DNA from: Oceanicola granulosus HTCC2516
GTDB lineage: Bacteria; Pseudomonadota; Alphaproteobacteria; Rhodobacterales; Rhodobacteraceae
Length of the DNA: 64,000 nt
Assembly: GCF_000153305.1 (NCBI RefSeq)
Contig: NZ_CH724107.1
Coordinates: 2,077,117-2,141,116, forward strand
Reading direction: 5' to 3'
Made by a program: the position numbers and the translations under genes. The notes below the pieces were generated by a model that had not been told where the DNA came from, did not search any database, and saw only the letters and a program-made list of their open reading frames with translations. Positions 7,444-18,801 of this stretch are shown one piece after another; position 1 is the first letter of the stretch, and every line of letters begins with the position of its first letter.

Positions 7444-8742
7444 TTGGCCGATCGTCCGCCCCGCCGTCCCGCCGCGCCGCCTGCCAAGGAAGGCGCCGCG
7501 CCCCGCAAGGCCGCCTGGGCGCTCGTCAACGGCGTCACCGCCGGCCGGCTGCTGTCTGAACTCGGCGGCGAGCTCGAGCGGCTCGCTCCCGCCGAGCGCG
7601 CCCGCGCCGCCCGCCTCGCGGCCGACGCGCTGCGCGCCGCGGGCCGGGCCGACCGGATGCTCAAGCCGCACCTCTCCAAGCGCCCGCCCGACGCCGTGCG
7701 CAACGCGCTGCGCCTCGCGACGCTGGAAATCGGCGAAGGCGCGGCGGCGCACGGGGTGGTCGACGCGTGGGTCGATCTGGTCGGTCGGCATCCGCACACC
7801 TCGCGCTACCGCGGCCTCGTCAACGCGGTGCTGCGCAAGATCGCCGAGGCCGGTCCCGAGGCTTGGAGCAAGCTGCCCGTGCCGAACCTGCCGCGCTGGC
7901 TGCGCCGTCCGCTCGCCGAGGCGTGGGGCGACCGGCCGGTGCAGCAGATGGAGCGCGCCCATTTCGCGGGCGCGCCGCTCGATCTGACCGCCAGGACCGA
8001 TCCGGCGGCGCTCGCCGAGGCGACCGGCGGCGCGCTGCTGCCGACGGGGAGCGTGCGGTTGGCGCAGGCCGGTCAGGTCACGGCGCTGCCGGGCTTCGCG
8101 GAGGGCGCGTTCTGGGTACAGGACGCCGCCGCCGCCCTGCCCGCCCGGCTGCTCGGCGCGCGGCCCGGCGAGCGGGTGCTCGACCTGTGCGCCGCGCCCG
8201 GCGGCAAGACGCTGCAAGTCGCCGCCACCGGGGCCGACGTCACCGCGCTCGACATCTCGCCGGACCGCCTCGCACGGGTGGAGGAGAACCTCGCCCGCTG
8301 CGGCCTCGCCGCGCGCACCCTCGCGGGCGACGCGCTCGCGTTCGACGAGGGCGGCTGGGACGCGATCCTGCTCGACGCGCCCTGCTCGGCCACCGGCACC
8401 ATCCGCCGCCACCCCGACCTGCCCCACGCCAAGGACGGCGCCGAGTTCGGCAGGCTGATCGAGCTGCAGGCCCGGCTGCTCGACCACGCCCTGACCCTGC
8501 TGCGCCCCGGCGGGCGGCTGGTCTTCTGCACCTGCTCGCTGCTGCCCGACGAGGGCGAGGTGCAGGTCGAGGAGGCGCTCGCCGCACGCGACGACATCGC
8601 CGTCCTGCCGCTCCCCGACCTGCCGGGCCTCGCGCCCGAGTGGCGCACCGAGGAGGGCGGCCTGCGGCTGCGGCCGGACTACTGGCCCGAGCGCGGCGGG
8701 ATGGACGGCTTCTACATGGCGCTGCTGACAAAGCCCGCGTGA
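7444..8742 (+). CDS. RsmB/NOP family RNA cytosine-C5 methyltransferase
   Basis: A SAM-dependent 5-methylcytosine RNA methyltransferase, probably acting on 16S rRNA like RsmB (C967). The 432-residue protein has an N-terminal NusB-like helical domain (about 20-150), the SAM loop DLCAAPGGKTLQVAA, the catalytic DAPCSATGTIRRHPD and the second cysteine in FCTCSLLPDEGE. The start is TTG, supported by AAGGAG 7 nt upstream and a TA-rich promoter-like gap. It opens the rsmB-heparinase-purH-lspA run on the plus strand. Confidence 0.93.
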   Translation: MADRPPRRPAAPPAKEGAAPRKAAWALVNGVTAGRLLSELGGELERLAPAERARAARLAADALRAAGRADRMLKPHLSKRPPDAVRNALRLATLEIGEGAAAHGVVDAWVDLVGRHPHTSRYRGLVNAVLRKIAEAGPEAWSKLPVPNLPRWLRRPLAEAWGDRPVQQMERAHFAGAPLDLTARTDPAALAEATGGALLPTGSVRLAQAGQVTALPGFAEGAFWVQDAAAALPARLLGARPGERVLDLCAAPGGKTLQVAATGADVTALDISPDRLARVEENLARCGLAARTLAGDALAFDEGGWDAILLDAPCSATGTIRRHPDLPHAKDGAEFGRLIELQARLLDHALTLLRPGGRLVFCTCSLLPDEGEVQVEEALAARDDIAVLPLPDLPGLAPEWRTEEGGLRLRPDYWPERGGMDGFYMALLTKPA

Positions 8743-8814
8743 CTTGAGCCGGCCCGCGCGGTAGGATCGGCGTCAAACCAAGAGGGGGCGCAGCCTCCGC
8801 CCTGAGGCAGCAGT

Positions 8815-10575
8815 TTGGCCCGTACCCGGACCCTCAAGACGCGCCACGCGCGGCTGATGAACCTTATCCACGCCCGTCTCGCGGCGCGGGGGCGGTCGGT
8901 CGCGGCCTTCGCGGCCGAGCCGGAGCCGCGCTCCATCGGCCACTTCGCGCGCGGCCGCCAGCTCTGTGCGGGCAACGTGGTCTTCGCCGGCCACCTCCAC
9001 GAGATCGGCGACGCCACGCCCTGGGTCATCGCGCCGCCCGATGCGGCCTTCGCCGAGGAGGCGCACGGCTTCGGCTGGCTCGACGACCTCGCGGCGGTGG
9101 GCGACGGCAAGGCGCGGGTGCGGGCGCGCGACTGGGTGCTCGACTGGATCGCGCGCTACGGCGGCGGGCGCGGGCCGGGCTGGACGCCCGAGATCACCGG
9201 CCGCCGGCTCATCGTCTGGATCAACCACGCGGCGTTCATCCTGCGCGGACAGGACAAGGCGGTGCGCGAGCGCTTCCTCGCCAGCCTCGCGGCGCAGACC
9301 CGCTTCCTCGCCCGCCGCTGGCCCGCCGTGCCGCAGGGGCTGGCGCGGTTCGAGGCGCAGGCGGGGCTGATCTACGCCGGGCTCGCGCTCGAGGGACAGG
9401 ACAAGCTCGCCGACCGGGCGCTCGAGGCGCTTGCGGTGGATTGCGAGCGGCAGGTCGGCCCCGACGGCGGGCTGCCGACGCGCAACCCCGAGGAAGCGCT
9501 CGAGGTGCTGACGCTGCTGAACTGGACCGTCGACGCCCTCGGCGCCTCCGACCGCCCGGTGCCCGCGCCGCTGCGCGCCGCGCTCGAGCGGCTGGCCCCG
9601 TGCCTGCGGGCGCTGCGCCACGCCGATGGCGGGTTGGCGCGGTTCCACGGCGGCGGGCGCGGCGTGGAGGGCCGGCTCGACCAGGCGCTCGCGGCCTCGG
9701 GCGTGCGCGACCGGCCCGCGGCGGGCGCGCTACACATGGGCTACGCGCGGCTCGCCTCCGGACGCACCACGCTGATCTTCGACGCCGCCCCGCCCCCCGG
9801 CGGCGCGCTCTCGGTCGGCGCGCACGCCTCGACGCTGGCCTTCGAGCTGACCTCCGGGCGGCGGCCGGTGGTGGTGAATTGCGGCTCCGGCGCGACGTTC
9901 GGCCCCGACTGGCGCCGCGCCGGCCGCGCCACGGCGAGCCACTCGACGCTCGGCATCGAGGGCTACTCCTCCTCCCGCCTCGGCCCGCCGTCGATGCTCG
10001 GCGGGCACCGCCGCGAGCTGCTCGAGGACAGGCCCAGCGAGGTGATCCACGAGCGCACCCGCCTGCCCGCCGGCGAACGGCTCGAGCTGGCCCACGAGGG
10101 CTACCAGGCGACCCACGGCCTGACCCACGCCCGCACCGTCGAGCTGTCGCGCGACGGGCGCGGGATCACCGGCGAGGAGCTGCTGACGACCCTGTCCGAC
10201 GCCGACGAGCTGCGGTTCGAGCAGGCGCGGGGCGAGGCGGGCGTGCCGTTCAAGGTCCGCTTCCACCTGCACCCCGAGGTCGACGCGGAGGTCGATCTGG
10301 GCGGCACCGCGATCAGCCTGGCGCTGAAGTCGGGCGAGATCTGGATCTTCCGCCACGACGGTACCGCCGAACTCGCGCTCGAGCCGTCGGTCTACCTGGA
10401 AAAAGGCCGGCTGAAGCCGCGTCCGACGCGACAGGTGGTTTTATCCGGCCGCGCCTTGGCCTATGCGACGCGCGTCCGCTGGTCGCTCGCCAAGGCGCAG
10501 GACACGCCGAGCGTCCTGCGCGACGTTCACCGCGACGACCCGTTTGCCGATGCCGACGAGCAGGAGACCACATGA
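8815..10575 (+). CDS. Heparinase II/III-like family protein
   Basis: A 586-residue protein of the heparinase II/III-like fold: N-terminal alpha/alpha toroid (about 60-290; [10 protein letters not shown]- and [15 protein letters not shown]-like repeats) and C-terminal beta-sandwich (about 300-570; [53 protein letters not shown]). Classical members cleave uronic-acid polysaccharides; the substrate of this alphaproteobacterial clade is unknown and could be cell-envelope glycan. No signal peptide is seen. The TTG start has only a weak GAGG site; an ATG 14 codons further in is an alternative. Its TGA overlaps the purH ATG (ATGA). Confidence 0.85.
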   Translation: MARTRTLKTRHARLMNLIHARLAARGRSVAAFAAEPEPRSIGHFARGRQLCAGNVVFAGHLHEIGDATPWVIAPPDAAFAEEAHGFGWLDDLAAVGDGKARVRARDWVLDWIARYGGGRGPGWTPEITGRRLIVWINHAAFILRGQDKAVRERFLASLAAQTRFLARRWPAVPQGLARFEAQAGLIYAGLALEGQDKLADRALEALAVDCERQVGPDGGLPTRNPEEALEVLTLLNWTVDALGASDRPVPAPLRAALERLAPCLRALRHADGGLARFHGGGRGVEGRLDQALAASGVRDRPAAGALHMGYARLASGRTTLIFDAAPPPGGALSVGAHASTLAFELTSGRRPVVVNCGSGATFGPDWRRAGRATASHSTLGIEGYSSSRLGPPSMLGGHRRELLEDRPSEVIHERTRLPAGERLELAHEGYQATHGLTHARTVELSRDGRGITGEELLTTLSDADELRFEQARGEAGVPFKVRFHLHPEVDAEVDLGGTAISLALKSGEIWIFRHDGTAELALEPSVYLEKGRLKPRPTRQVVLSGRALAYATRVRWSLAKAQDTPSVLRDVHRDDPFADADEQETT

Positions 10576-12158
10576 CCGACCGCGCCCCGCTGACCCGAGC
10601 CCTGCTCTCCGTGTCCGACAAGGACGGCCTCGTCGAGCTCGCCCGCGCGCTCGCGGCGCGCGGGGTGGAGCTGCTCTCCACCGGCGGCTCGGCCAGGCTG
10701 CTGCGCGACGCCGGGCTCGAGGTGCGCGACGTCGCCGACCTCACCGGCTTTCCCGAGATGATGGACGGGCGCGTCAAGACGCTGCACCCGAAGGTGCATG
10801 GCGGCCTTCTGGCGCTGCGCGACGATCCGGGCCACGTGGCGGCGATGGAGCAGCACGGGATCGCGCCGATCGACCTGCTCGTGGTCAACCTCTACCCGTT
10901 CGAGGCCACCGTCGCCGCCGGGGCCGACTACGACACCGCCATCGAGAACATCGACATCGGCGGCCCCGCGATGATCCGCGCGGCGGCGAAGAACCACGGC
11001 CACGTGGCCGTCGTCACCGACGTCGAGGATTACGACGCCCTGCTCGCCGAGCTCGACGCCAACGACGGCCAGACCACCTACGCCTTCCGCCGCCGCCTGG
11101 CGCAGACCGCCTACGCCCGCACCGCCGCCTACGACACCGCCGTCTCGACCTGGATGGCGAGCGCCATCGGCGAGGCCGCGCCGCGTCGCCGGTCGTTCGC
11201 CGGCACCCTCGCCCAGACCCTGCGCTACGGCGAGAACCCGCACCAGCAGGCGGCATTCTACACCGACGGCTCCGACGCGCCGGGGCTGGCGAACGCCGAG
11301 CAGCTGCAGGGCAAGGAGCTGTCCTACAACAACATCAACGACACCGACGCCGCCTTCGCGCTGGTCAGCGAGTTCGCCGACGCCGCGCCCGCCTGCGTCA
11401 TCGTCAAGCACGCCAACCCCTGCGGCGTCGCCACCGGCGGCAGCCTCGCCGAGGCCTACGGGCGCGCGTTCGACTGCGACCGCACCTCCGCCTTCGGCGG
11501 CATCGTCGCGCTGAACCGGCCGCTCGACGCGGCGACGGCGCGGGCGATCACCGAGATCTTTACCGAGGTGGTGATCGCGCCCGGCGCCTCCGACGAGGCC
11601 CGGGCGATCTTCGCCGCCAAGAAGAACCTGCGGCTGCTGCTGACCGCCGGCCTCGCCGATCCGACCACCGCCGCCACCGCCTTCACCCAGGTTTCCGGCG
11701 GCTTCCTCGTGCAGGACCGCGACACCGGCCGCCTCGCGCCCGACGCGCTGAAGGTGGTCAGCGAGCGCGCGCCCTCCGAGCGGGAGCTGGCCGACCTGCG
11801 CTTCGCCTGGACCGTCGCCAAGCACGTGAAGTCCAACGCGATCGTCTACTGCAAGGATGGCGCCACCGTCGGTGTCGGCGCCGGCCAGATGAGCCGCGTC
11901 GACAGCACGCGCATCGCTGCGCGCAAGGCTGCCGACATGGCCGAGGCGCTCGGCCTCGCCGCGCCGCCGACGCAGGGCTCCGTCGTCGCCTCCGACGCCT
12001 TCTTCCCCTTCGCCGACGGCCTGATCACCGCCGCCGAGGCCGGCGCGACGGCGATCATCCAGCCCGGCGGCTCCATGCGCGACGACGAGGTCATCGCCGC
12101 CGCCGACGCGCGCGGGCTGGCGATGGTGTTCACCGGCATGCGCCACTTCCGGCACTAG
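10572..12158 (+). CDS. purH: Bifunctional AICAR transformylase / IMP cyclohydrolase
   Basis: PurH catalyses the last two steps of IMP synthesis (EC 2.1.2.3 and 3.5.4.10). The 528-residue protein has the N-terminal MGS-like cyclohydrolase domain ([44 protein letters not shown]) and the transformylase domain ([82 protein letters not shown]). CAGGAGACCAC precedes the ATG, which overlaps the upstream stop by 4 nt, indicating translational coupling. Confidence 0.98.
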   Translation: MTDRAPLTRALLSVSDKDGLVELARALAARGVELLSTGGSARLLRDAGLEVRDVADLTGFPEMMDGRVKTLHPKVHGGLLALRDDPGHVAAMEQHGIAPIDLLVVNLYPFEATVAAGADYDTAIENIDIGGPAMIRAAAKNHGHVAVVTDVEDYDALLAELDANDGQTTYAFRRRLAQTAYARTAAYDTAVSTWMASAIGEAAPRRRSFAGTLAQTLRYGENPHQQAAFYTDGSDAPGLANAEQLQGKELSYNNINDTDAAFALVSEFADAAPACVIVKHANPCGVATGGSLAEAYGRAFDCDRTSAFGGIVALNRPLDAATARAITEIFTEVVIAPGASDEARAIFAAKKNLRLLLTAGLADPTTAATAFTQVSGGFLVQDRDTGRLAPDALKVVSERAPSERELADLRFAWTVAKHVKSNAIVYCKDGATVGVGAGQMSRVDSTRIAARKAADMAEALGLAAPPTQGSVVASDAFFPFADGLITAAEAGATAIIQPGGSMRDDEVIAAADARGLAMVFTGMRHFRH

Positions 12159-12166
12159 GAGCGGTG

Positions 12167-12670
12167 ATGCGCCTCGCCTACTGGACAGCTTTCTGGGTCT
12201 TCCTCGTCGATCAGGCGACGAAGTACGTGGTCGTGCACGGCATGAACCTGATGTCGGTGATGGAGATCGACGTCCTGCCGCCGCTGCTGACCTTCCGCAT
12301 GGCCTGGAACCGCGGGGTCAATTTCGGCCTGTTCTCGGGATTCGACGCGCGCTGGCTGCTGGTGGCGCTGGCGCTGGTGATCTCGGCGTTCGTGCTGATC
12401 TGGCTGCACCGCGAGGGCGGCCGGCGGGCGGCCTACGTCTCGGCTGGGCTGCTGGTGGGCGGCGCGCTCGGCAACGTGGTCGACCGGGTGCTCTACGGGG
12501 CGGTCGCGGACTTCATCAACATGTCCTGCTGCGGCATCGACAACCCCTACGCCTTCAACGTCGCCGACGTCGGCGTCTTCGCCGGGGCGGTGGGGCTGGT
12601 GCTGTTCACCGGCGACGGCAAGGGCAAGGGCCCGAAGGCCGGCGCAAAACGGTCCGGAAAGACCACGTGA
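12167..12670 (+). CDS. lspA: Prolipoprotein signal peptidase (signal peptidase II)
   Basis: LspA cleaves the signal peptide of diacylglyceryl-modified prolipoproteins in the inner membrane (EC 3.4.23.36). The 167-residue protein has four hydrophobic segments and the family motifs DQATKYVV, MAWNRGVNFGLFSG, GALGNVVDRVLYGAVADFIN and YAFNVADVGVFAG, which contain the two catalytic aspartates (in AVAD and NVAD). GGAG (12158-12161) is 5 nt before the ATG. The next gene encodes a lipoprotein, a likely substrate. Confidence 0.96.
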   Translation: MRLAYWTAFWVFLVDQATKYVVVHGMNLMSVMEIDVLPPLLTFRMAWNRGVNFGLFSGFDARWLLVALALVISAFVLIWLHREGGRRAAYVSAGLLVGGALGNVVDRVLYGAVADFINMSCCGIDNPYAFNVADVGVFAGAVGLVLFTGDGKGKGPKAGAKRSGKTT

Positions 12671-12723
12671 CCTCGCCGGCGGGCTGCGTTAATCATTTGG
12701 CAGACCGACGGGAAAGCACCTTC

Positions 12724-13242
12724 ATGCGCGCCATCCTCGCCAGCCTCGGCCTTGGCCTGATCCTGACCGCTTGCACGAGCGACCGGACCCTGCACGACCT
12801 CGAGACCACCGGCGGCGGGCCCGACGAGTTCTCCGTGCTGCCCGTCCTGCCGCTCGAAATCCCCGACAACCTCGACGCGCTGCCGACGCCGACGCCGGGC
12901 GGCGTCAACCGCACCGACCGCTACCCGGTGGGCGAGGGCATCGCCGCGCTCGGCGGCGATCCGGCCGCGACCGTGGCCACCGGCGCGGGCGTGCCGGCGT
13001 CCGACGCGGCGCTCGTCGGCGCGGCGGCGCGCCACGGCGTGGTGGCCGACATCCGGCAGGTGCTGCTCGTCGAGGACGCCGCCTTCCGCCGGGCCCGCGG
13101 CCCGCTCGCGGGCGGCCTGTTCGGCGGCGGCGACCCGTACTACACCGCCTACGCCCCGCAGCGGCTCGACGCGCAGGCCGAGATGATCCGGATGCGCAAC
13201 GCCGGCATCCCCGTCCCCACCGCGCCGCCGCCGGCCGAGTAG
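12724..13242 (+). CDS. DUF3035 lipoprotein, BamF-like subunit
   Basis: A 172-residue outer-membrane lipoprotein: signal peptide MRAILASLGLGLILTAC with lipobox LTAC (Cys17). The DUF3035 core follows: DEFSVLPVLPLEIPDNLDALPTPTPGG and later DAAFRRARGP, ending in a Pro-rich tail. DUF3035 proteins were described as BamF, an alphaproteobacterial subunit of the beta-barrel assembly machine; that name rests on family knowledge. The ATG at 12724 is preferred over an upstream start because it begins the signal peptide. It sits between lspA and two M16 peptidases. Confidence 0.88.
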   Translation: MRAILASLGLGLILTACTSDRTLHDLETTGGGPDEFSVLPVLPLEIPDNLDALPTPTPGGVNRTDRYPVGEGIAALGGDPAATVATGAGVPASDAALVGAAARHGVVADIRQVLLVEDAAFRRARGPLAGGLFGGGDPYYTAYAPQRLDAQAEMIRMRNAGIPVPTAPPPAE

Positions 13243-13335
13243 CCACTGACGCATCGCTCACTTCCTTGTGCCGCCGCTTGTAAGCCGCGCGGCATGGCGT
13301 AGCTTGCAGGCGACCTTCACCCACATGGAGCCGCA

Positions 13336-14679
13336 ATGCGACGCATCCTGTTGACCCTGGCCCTCCTCGCCGCTCCCCTCGCCACCCGCGCCCAGACCGA
13401 CGACGTCACCACCTACCGGCTCGACAACGGCATGGACGTGGTGGTGATCGAGGACCACCGCGCCCCGGTCGTGACGCACATGGTCTGGTACCGCGCCGGC
13501 TCGGCCGACGAGCCCGTCGGCGCCTCCGGCGTCGCGCACTTCCTCGAACACCTGCTGTTCAAGGCGACCGACACCCTCGAGTCGGGCGAGTTCAGCCGGA
13601 TCGTCGCCGAGAACGGCGGCTCCGACAACGCCTTCACCTCCTACGACTACACCGCCTACCACCAGCGCATCGCCGCAGACCGGCTCGAGCTGATGATGGA
13701 GATGGAAGCCGACCGGATGAACAACCTGCGCCTGACGCCCGAGGACATCGTCACCGAGCGCGGCGTCGTCCTCGAGGAACGCAACCAGCGCACCGAGTCG
13801 AGCCCGGGCGCGCTGGCGCAGGAGCAGCTGCGCGCGGCGCAGTACCTCAACCACCGCTACGGCGTGCCGATCATCGGCTGGAAGCACGAGATGGAGGAGC
13901 TGTCGCTCGAGGACGCCCTGTCGTTCTACGACCTCTACTACTCGCCCAACAACGCCATCCTCGTCGTCGCCGGCGATGTCGAGCCCGACGAGGTGCTGGC
14001 GCTGGCCGAGGAGCATTACGAGCCCATCCCCGCCGAGCCCGACCTGCCCGAGCGCCTCCGCTCCGAGGAGCCGCCGCAGACCGCCGCGCGCCGCCTCACC
14101 TACGAGGACCCGCGCGTCTCGCAGCCCTACCTCGTGCGCACCTACCTCGCCCCCGAGCGCGACGCGGGCGCGCAGCAGAAGGCGGCGGCGCTGGTCTACC
14201 TCGCCGAGCTGCTGGGCGGGTCGCCCTTCACCTCCGAGCTCGGCACCGCGCTGCAGTTCGACACGCAGACGGCCGTCTATACCGGCGCGGGCTACGACGG
14301 GCTGTCGCTCGACGACACGCTGCTGTCGATCTCCGTCGTGCCGACCGAGGGCACCGGGCTCGCCGAGGCCGAGGCGGCCGTCGACGCGGTGCTCGAGGAA
14401 TTCCTCGCCGAAGGCCCCGACCCCGAGGCGATGGAGCGGATCCGCACGGCGCTGAACGCCTCCGAGATCTACGCCCGCGACAACGTCTCCTCGCTCGCCC
14501 GCCGTTACGGCGCGGCGCTGACCTCCGGCCTCACCGTCGAGGACGTGCAGGCCTGGCCCGGCATCCTGCAGGCCGTGACCGCCGAGGACGTCATGGCCGC
14601 CGCCGCCGAGGTGCTCGACGAGCGCCGCTCCGTCACCGCCTGGGTGACGGCCCCCGAGACCGAGGAGCTGTCCCAATGA
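13336..14679 (+). CDS. M16 family metallopeptidase, catalytic subunit
   Basis: A 447-residue secreted zinc peptidase of the pitrilysin family. Signal peptide MRRILLTLALLAAPLATRA; zinc motif HFLEH at residues 68-72 (HxxEH) with the distal glutamate in the following helix region; two M16 domains (about 30-180 and 190-420; HMVWYRAGSADEP, YSPNNAILVVAGDVEP, VRTYLAPERDAG). It overlaps the next M16 gene by ATGA, and such catalytic/non-catalytic pairs usually form a heterodimer like mitochondrial processing peptidase. It is likely periplasmic; the substrate is unknown. Confidence 0.93.
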   Translation: MRRILLTLALLAAPLATRAQTDDVTTYRLDNGMDVVVIEDHRAPVVTHMVWYRAGSADEPVGASGVAHFLEHLLFKATDTLESGEFSRIVAENGGSDNAFTSYDYTAYHQRIAADRLELMMEMEADRMNNLRLTPEDIVTERGVVLEERNQRTESSPGALAQEQLRAAQYLNHRYGVPIIGWKHEMEELSLEDALSFYDLYYSPNNAILVVAGDVEPDEVLALAEEHYEPIPAEPDLPERLRSEEPPQTAARRLTYEDPRVSQPYLVRTYLAPERDAGAQQKAAALVYLAELLGGSPFTSELGTALQFDTQTAVYTGAGYDGLSLDDTLLSISVVPTEGTGLAEAEAAVDAVLEEFLAEGPDPEAMERIRTALNASEIYARDNVSSLARRYGAALTSGLTVEDVQAWPGILQAVTAEDVMAAAAEVLDERRSVTAWVTAPETEELSQ

Positions 14680-16013
14680 TCCGCACCCTGTTCACCGGCC
14701 TCGCCGTCGGCTGCGCCTTCGCCTGGTCGGCCCCGGCCCATGCCGACATCGACGTGCAGGCCGTCACCTCCCCCGGCGGCATCGAGGCGTGGCTCGTGGA
14801 GAGCCACGAGATTCCGTTCGTCGCCGTCGAGATCCTGTTCCGCGGCGGCGCGTCGCTCGACGAGCCGGACAAGCGCGGGGCGGTCAACCTGATGACCGGC
14901 CTGCTCGAGGAAGGCGCGGGCGACATGACGGCGCAGGAGTTCCAGATCGCGCGCGAGGGGCTGGCCGCCGAGTTCGGCTTCCGCGCCTTTGACGATTCCA
15001 TCGCCGTCTCCGCCCGCTTCCTGACCGAGAACCGCGACGAGGCCGTCGACCTGCTCAACCTCGCGCTGGCCGATCCGACCTTCGAGGACGACGCCGTCGA
15101 GCGGGTCCGGGCGCAGGTGCTCTCCAACATCCGCGCCAGCGCGCAAGACCCGAACGACATCGCCTCGGCCACCTTCATGGAGATGGCGTTCCCCGACCAT
15201 CCCTACGGCAGCGACCACTCCGGCACTCTGGACAGCGTCGCCGCGCTGACCCGCGACGACCTCGTGACGGCGCACGAGAACGTCCTCGTCACCGGGCGCG
15301 CCCATGTCGGCGTCGTCGGCGACATCACCCCCGAGGAACTCGGCCCGCTGCTCGACGATCTGTTCGCGGGCCTGCCCGCCGAGGGCCCGCCGCTGCCGCC
15401 CGAGGTCGCGCCCGCCATCGAGGGCGGCGTCACCGTGGTCGACTTCCCGTCGCCCCAGTCCGTCGCCCTGTTCGGCCACGAGGGAATCGACCGGGACGAC
15501 GAGGACTACTTCGCCGCCTACATCCTCAACGAGATTCTCGGCGGCTCCGGCCGGCAGAGCCTGTTGATGGAAGAGGTGCGCGAGCAGCGCGGGCTGACCT
15601 ACGGGATCGGCTCCTACCTCGTCCCGAAGGACCTCGCCGACCTCTATCTCGGCTCCGTCTCCTCGGCCAACGCCACCATCGCCGAGGCCATCGACGTGAC
15701 CCGCGACATCTGGCGCGACCTGGCCGAGAACGGTGTCTCGGAGGAGGATCTGGAGAGCGCGAAGGTCTACATCACCGGCGCCTACCCGCTGCGCTTCGAC
15801 GGCAACGGCCAGATCGCCGACATTCTCGTCGGAATGCAGTTCACCGGCCTGCCGATCGACTATATCGAGACGCGCAACGACCGGATCAATGCTGTAACGC
15901 TGGAGGAGATCAATCGTGTAGCGGCCGAGCTGCTGAAACCGGAGGATCTGCACTTTGTCGTCGTGGGTCAGCCGGAAAACCTGCCCCCGGCGGAAGAGGC
16001 TCCCTCGCAGTAG
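14676..16013 (+). CDS. M16 family peptidase-like, non-catalytic subunit
   Basis: A 445-residue secreted M16 homologue. Signal peptide MIRTLFTGLAVGCAFAWSAPAHA. The position of the zinc motif reads AVNLMTGLLEEGAG, so HxxEH is missing and the protein is probably inactive alone. The second-domain glycine-rich and R/Y motifs are kept (NEILGGSGRQSLLMEEVREQRGLTYGIGSYL), as in subunits that grip substrate. The start overlaps the stop of the catalytic subunit gene, consistent with equal production of two partners. Confidence 0.92.
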   Translation: MIRTLFTGLAVGCAFAWSAPAHADIDVQAVTSPGGIEAWLVESHEIPFVAVEILFRGGASLDEPDKRGAVNLMTGLLEEGAGDMTAQEFQIAREGLAAEFGFRAFDDSIAVSARFLTENRDEAVDLLNLALADPTFEDDAVERVRAQVLSNIRASAQDPNDIASATFMEMAFPDHPYGSDHSGTLDSVAALTRDDLVTAHENVLVTGRAHVGVVGDITPEELGPLLDDLFAGLPAEGPPLPPEVAPAIEGGVTVVDFPSPQSVALFGHEGIDRDDEDYFAAYILNEILGGSGRQSLLMEEVREQRGLTYGIGSYLVPKDLADLYLGSVSSANATIAEAIDVTRDIWRDLAENGVSEEDLESAKVYITGAYPLRFDGNGQIADILVGMQFTGLPIDYIETRNDRINAVTLEEINRVAAELLKPEDLHFVVVGQPENLPPAEEAPSQ

Positions 16014-16059
16014 CAATTTCCGCGATTGACGTAACCTTTCGTTCACACCTCGCCTCTAG

Positions 16060-16093
16060 GACGGTCTCCGGACGACACGAACCGGAGACCGTC
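16060..16093. promoter_or_regulatory. 12-bp perfect inverted repeat directly before an orphan HigA gene
   Basis: GACGGTCTCCGG (16060-16071) and CCGGAGACCGTC (16082-16093) are perfect reverse complements around a 10-nt spacer. The right arm ends one base before the ATG at 16094 and contains the GGAG ribosome site (16084-16087). It may be the operator of the HTH protein, an RNA hairpin hiding the ribosome site, or both. A TTGACG at 16026-16031 is a possible -35 element. Confidence 0.75.
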
Positions 16094-16414
16094 ATGGCGC
16101 ACGATACACCCCCTCATCCCGGCCCGAAGCTGGCCCGTGAGTTCACGCAGCTCGGCCTAAGTCTGCGCCAGATGGCCCGCGCCCTCGGCATCTCCCCCGA
16201 GCGGGTGGAGGCGCTGGCCGACGGGCGCGGCCGGATCGATCCGGAGATGGCGCTGCGGATCGAGGCCGTGCTCGGCCCCGACGCGCAGCGGTGGCTGGAC
16301 CTGCAGGCGGCCCACGACCTCGGTCGGCTGCGGCAGGCGGGCGTCGGGTTCACGGCCGATCTGCGCCGGTTGACGATCCATCCGGTGCGGCCGCCCGGAG
16401 CCTGCACCTGCTAG
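16094..16414 (+). CDS. HigA-like HTH regulator without a toxin gene
   Basis: A 106-residue helix-turn-helix protein resembling the HigA antitoxin family: [69 protein letters not shown] follows the HigA pattern (HPG..L..EF, recognition helix near [13 protein letters not shown], and the WLxLQ helix). HigA proteins neutralise HigB toxins and repress their own operon. No higB-like gene is seen on either side; mutL starts 46 nt downstream. It may be a solitary transcription factor. The tail RPPGACTC is unusual. Confidence 0.85.
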   Translation: MAHDTPPHPGPKLAREFTQLGLSLRQMARALGISPERVEALADGRGRIDPEMALRIEAVLGPDAQRWLDLQAAHDLGRLRQAGVGFTADLRRLTIHPVRPPGACTC

Positions 16415-16460
16415 CGAACCCTCTCGCAGAATCATCGGCGGCCATGCTAGTCCTTGTTGC

Positions 16461-18287
<1,827 letters not shown>

Positions 18288-18396
18288 GCGGACACACGTG
18301 CCGCGAGCCCGCGCCGACAGCCGTTTCGCTTTCCGCTCGGACGCACTAACATCGACGTCAGAGGGCGGCGCGGCCCGGGGAAACGGGGGTTTGACG

Positions 18397-18801
18397 ATGG
18401 CGACAGGGATGAAGGTGGCGGCGGCGCTCGCGGCGCTGATCGGGGTGGCGGCCTGCGAGGACGGCGTGCTCGAGCCGCACGAGCTGGAGCTGCAGAACAT
18501 CCGGCGGATCAGCCAGGTCACTTATCAGGAGGTGCCCTTCGCCGCCGGCGCGCTGCACATCGTCGCCCCCGACGGCGACCGGATGCGCACCTACAAGCTC
18601 GTCCCCTGCCACGGCGGCGAGCGCATCTGCGCGGGCTCGGCGCACGGACGCGCCGGGACGATGCTGCAGGGGCAGGAATACCTCGCGGTGAGCGGCGCCT
18701 ACCACAACACCACCTTCTACCTCTCTCCCGGCGGCGACGGCTTCCTGCGGCAGGGCCACCGCGAAGTGCCGCTCGCCTGGGCGACCGTCACCCCTCACTG
18801 A
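18397..18801 (+). CDS. Putative lipoprotein of unknown function
   Basis: A 134-residue predicted lipoprotein: MATGMKVAAALAALIGVAAC with lipobox GVAAC (Cys20). The mature domain has ITYQEVPFAAGALHIVAPDGDRMRTYKLVPCHGGERICAGSAHGR (start approximate) with two further cysteines that may pair. No family recognised. The start at 18397 is supported by GGGGG 7 nt upstream; an ATG at 18409 is an alternative that still gives a signal peptide. It converges with the Cys-rich gene on the minus strand; the two overlap by 14 nt at their 3' ends (18788-18801). Confidence 0.7.
   Translation: MATGMKVAAALAALIGVAACEDGVLEPHELELQNIRRISQVTYQEVPFAAGALHIVAPDGDRMRTYKLVPCHGGERICAGSAHGRAGTMLQGQEYLAVSGAYHNTTFYLSPGGDGFLRQGHREVPLAWATVTPH

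Noticed and set aside
13258-16046. Long minus-strand frames opposite the M16 genes
   Set aside because: Composition (L, G, A, V, R, H) and antisense location are those of GC-rich shadows; no motif is recognisable.
18295-18397. Longer start for the lipoprotein gene at 18298
   Set aside because: The extra N-terminal part (Arg/Ser-rich) would precede the signal peptide and prevent export.
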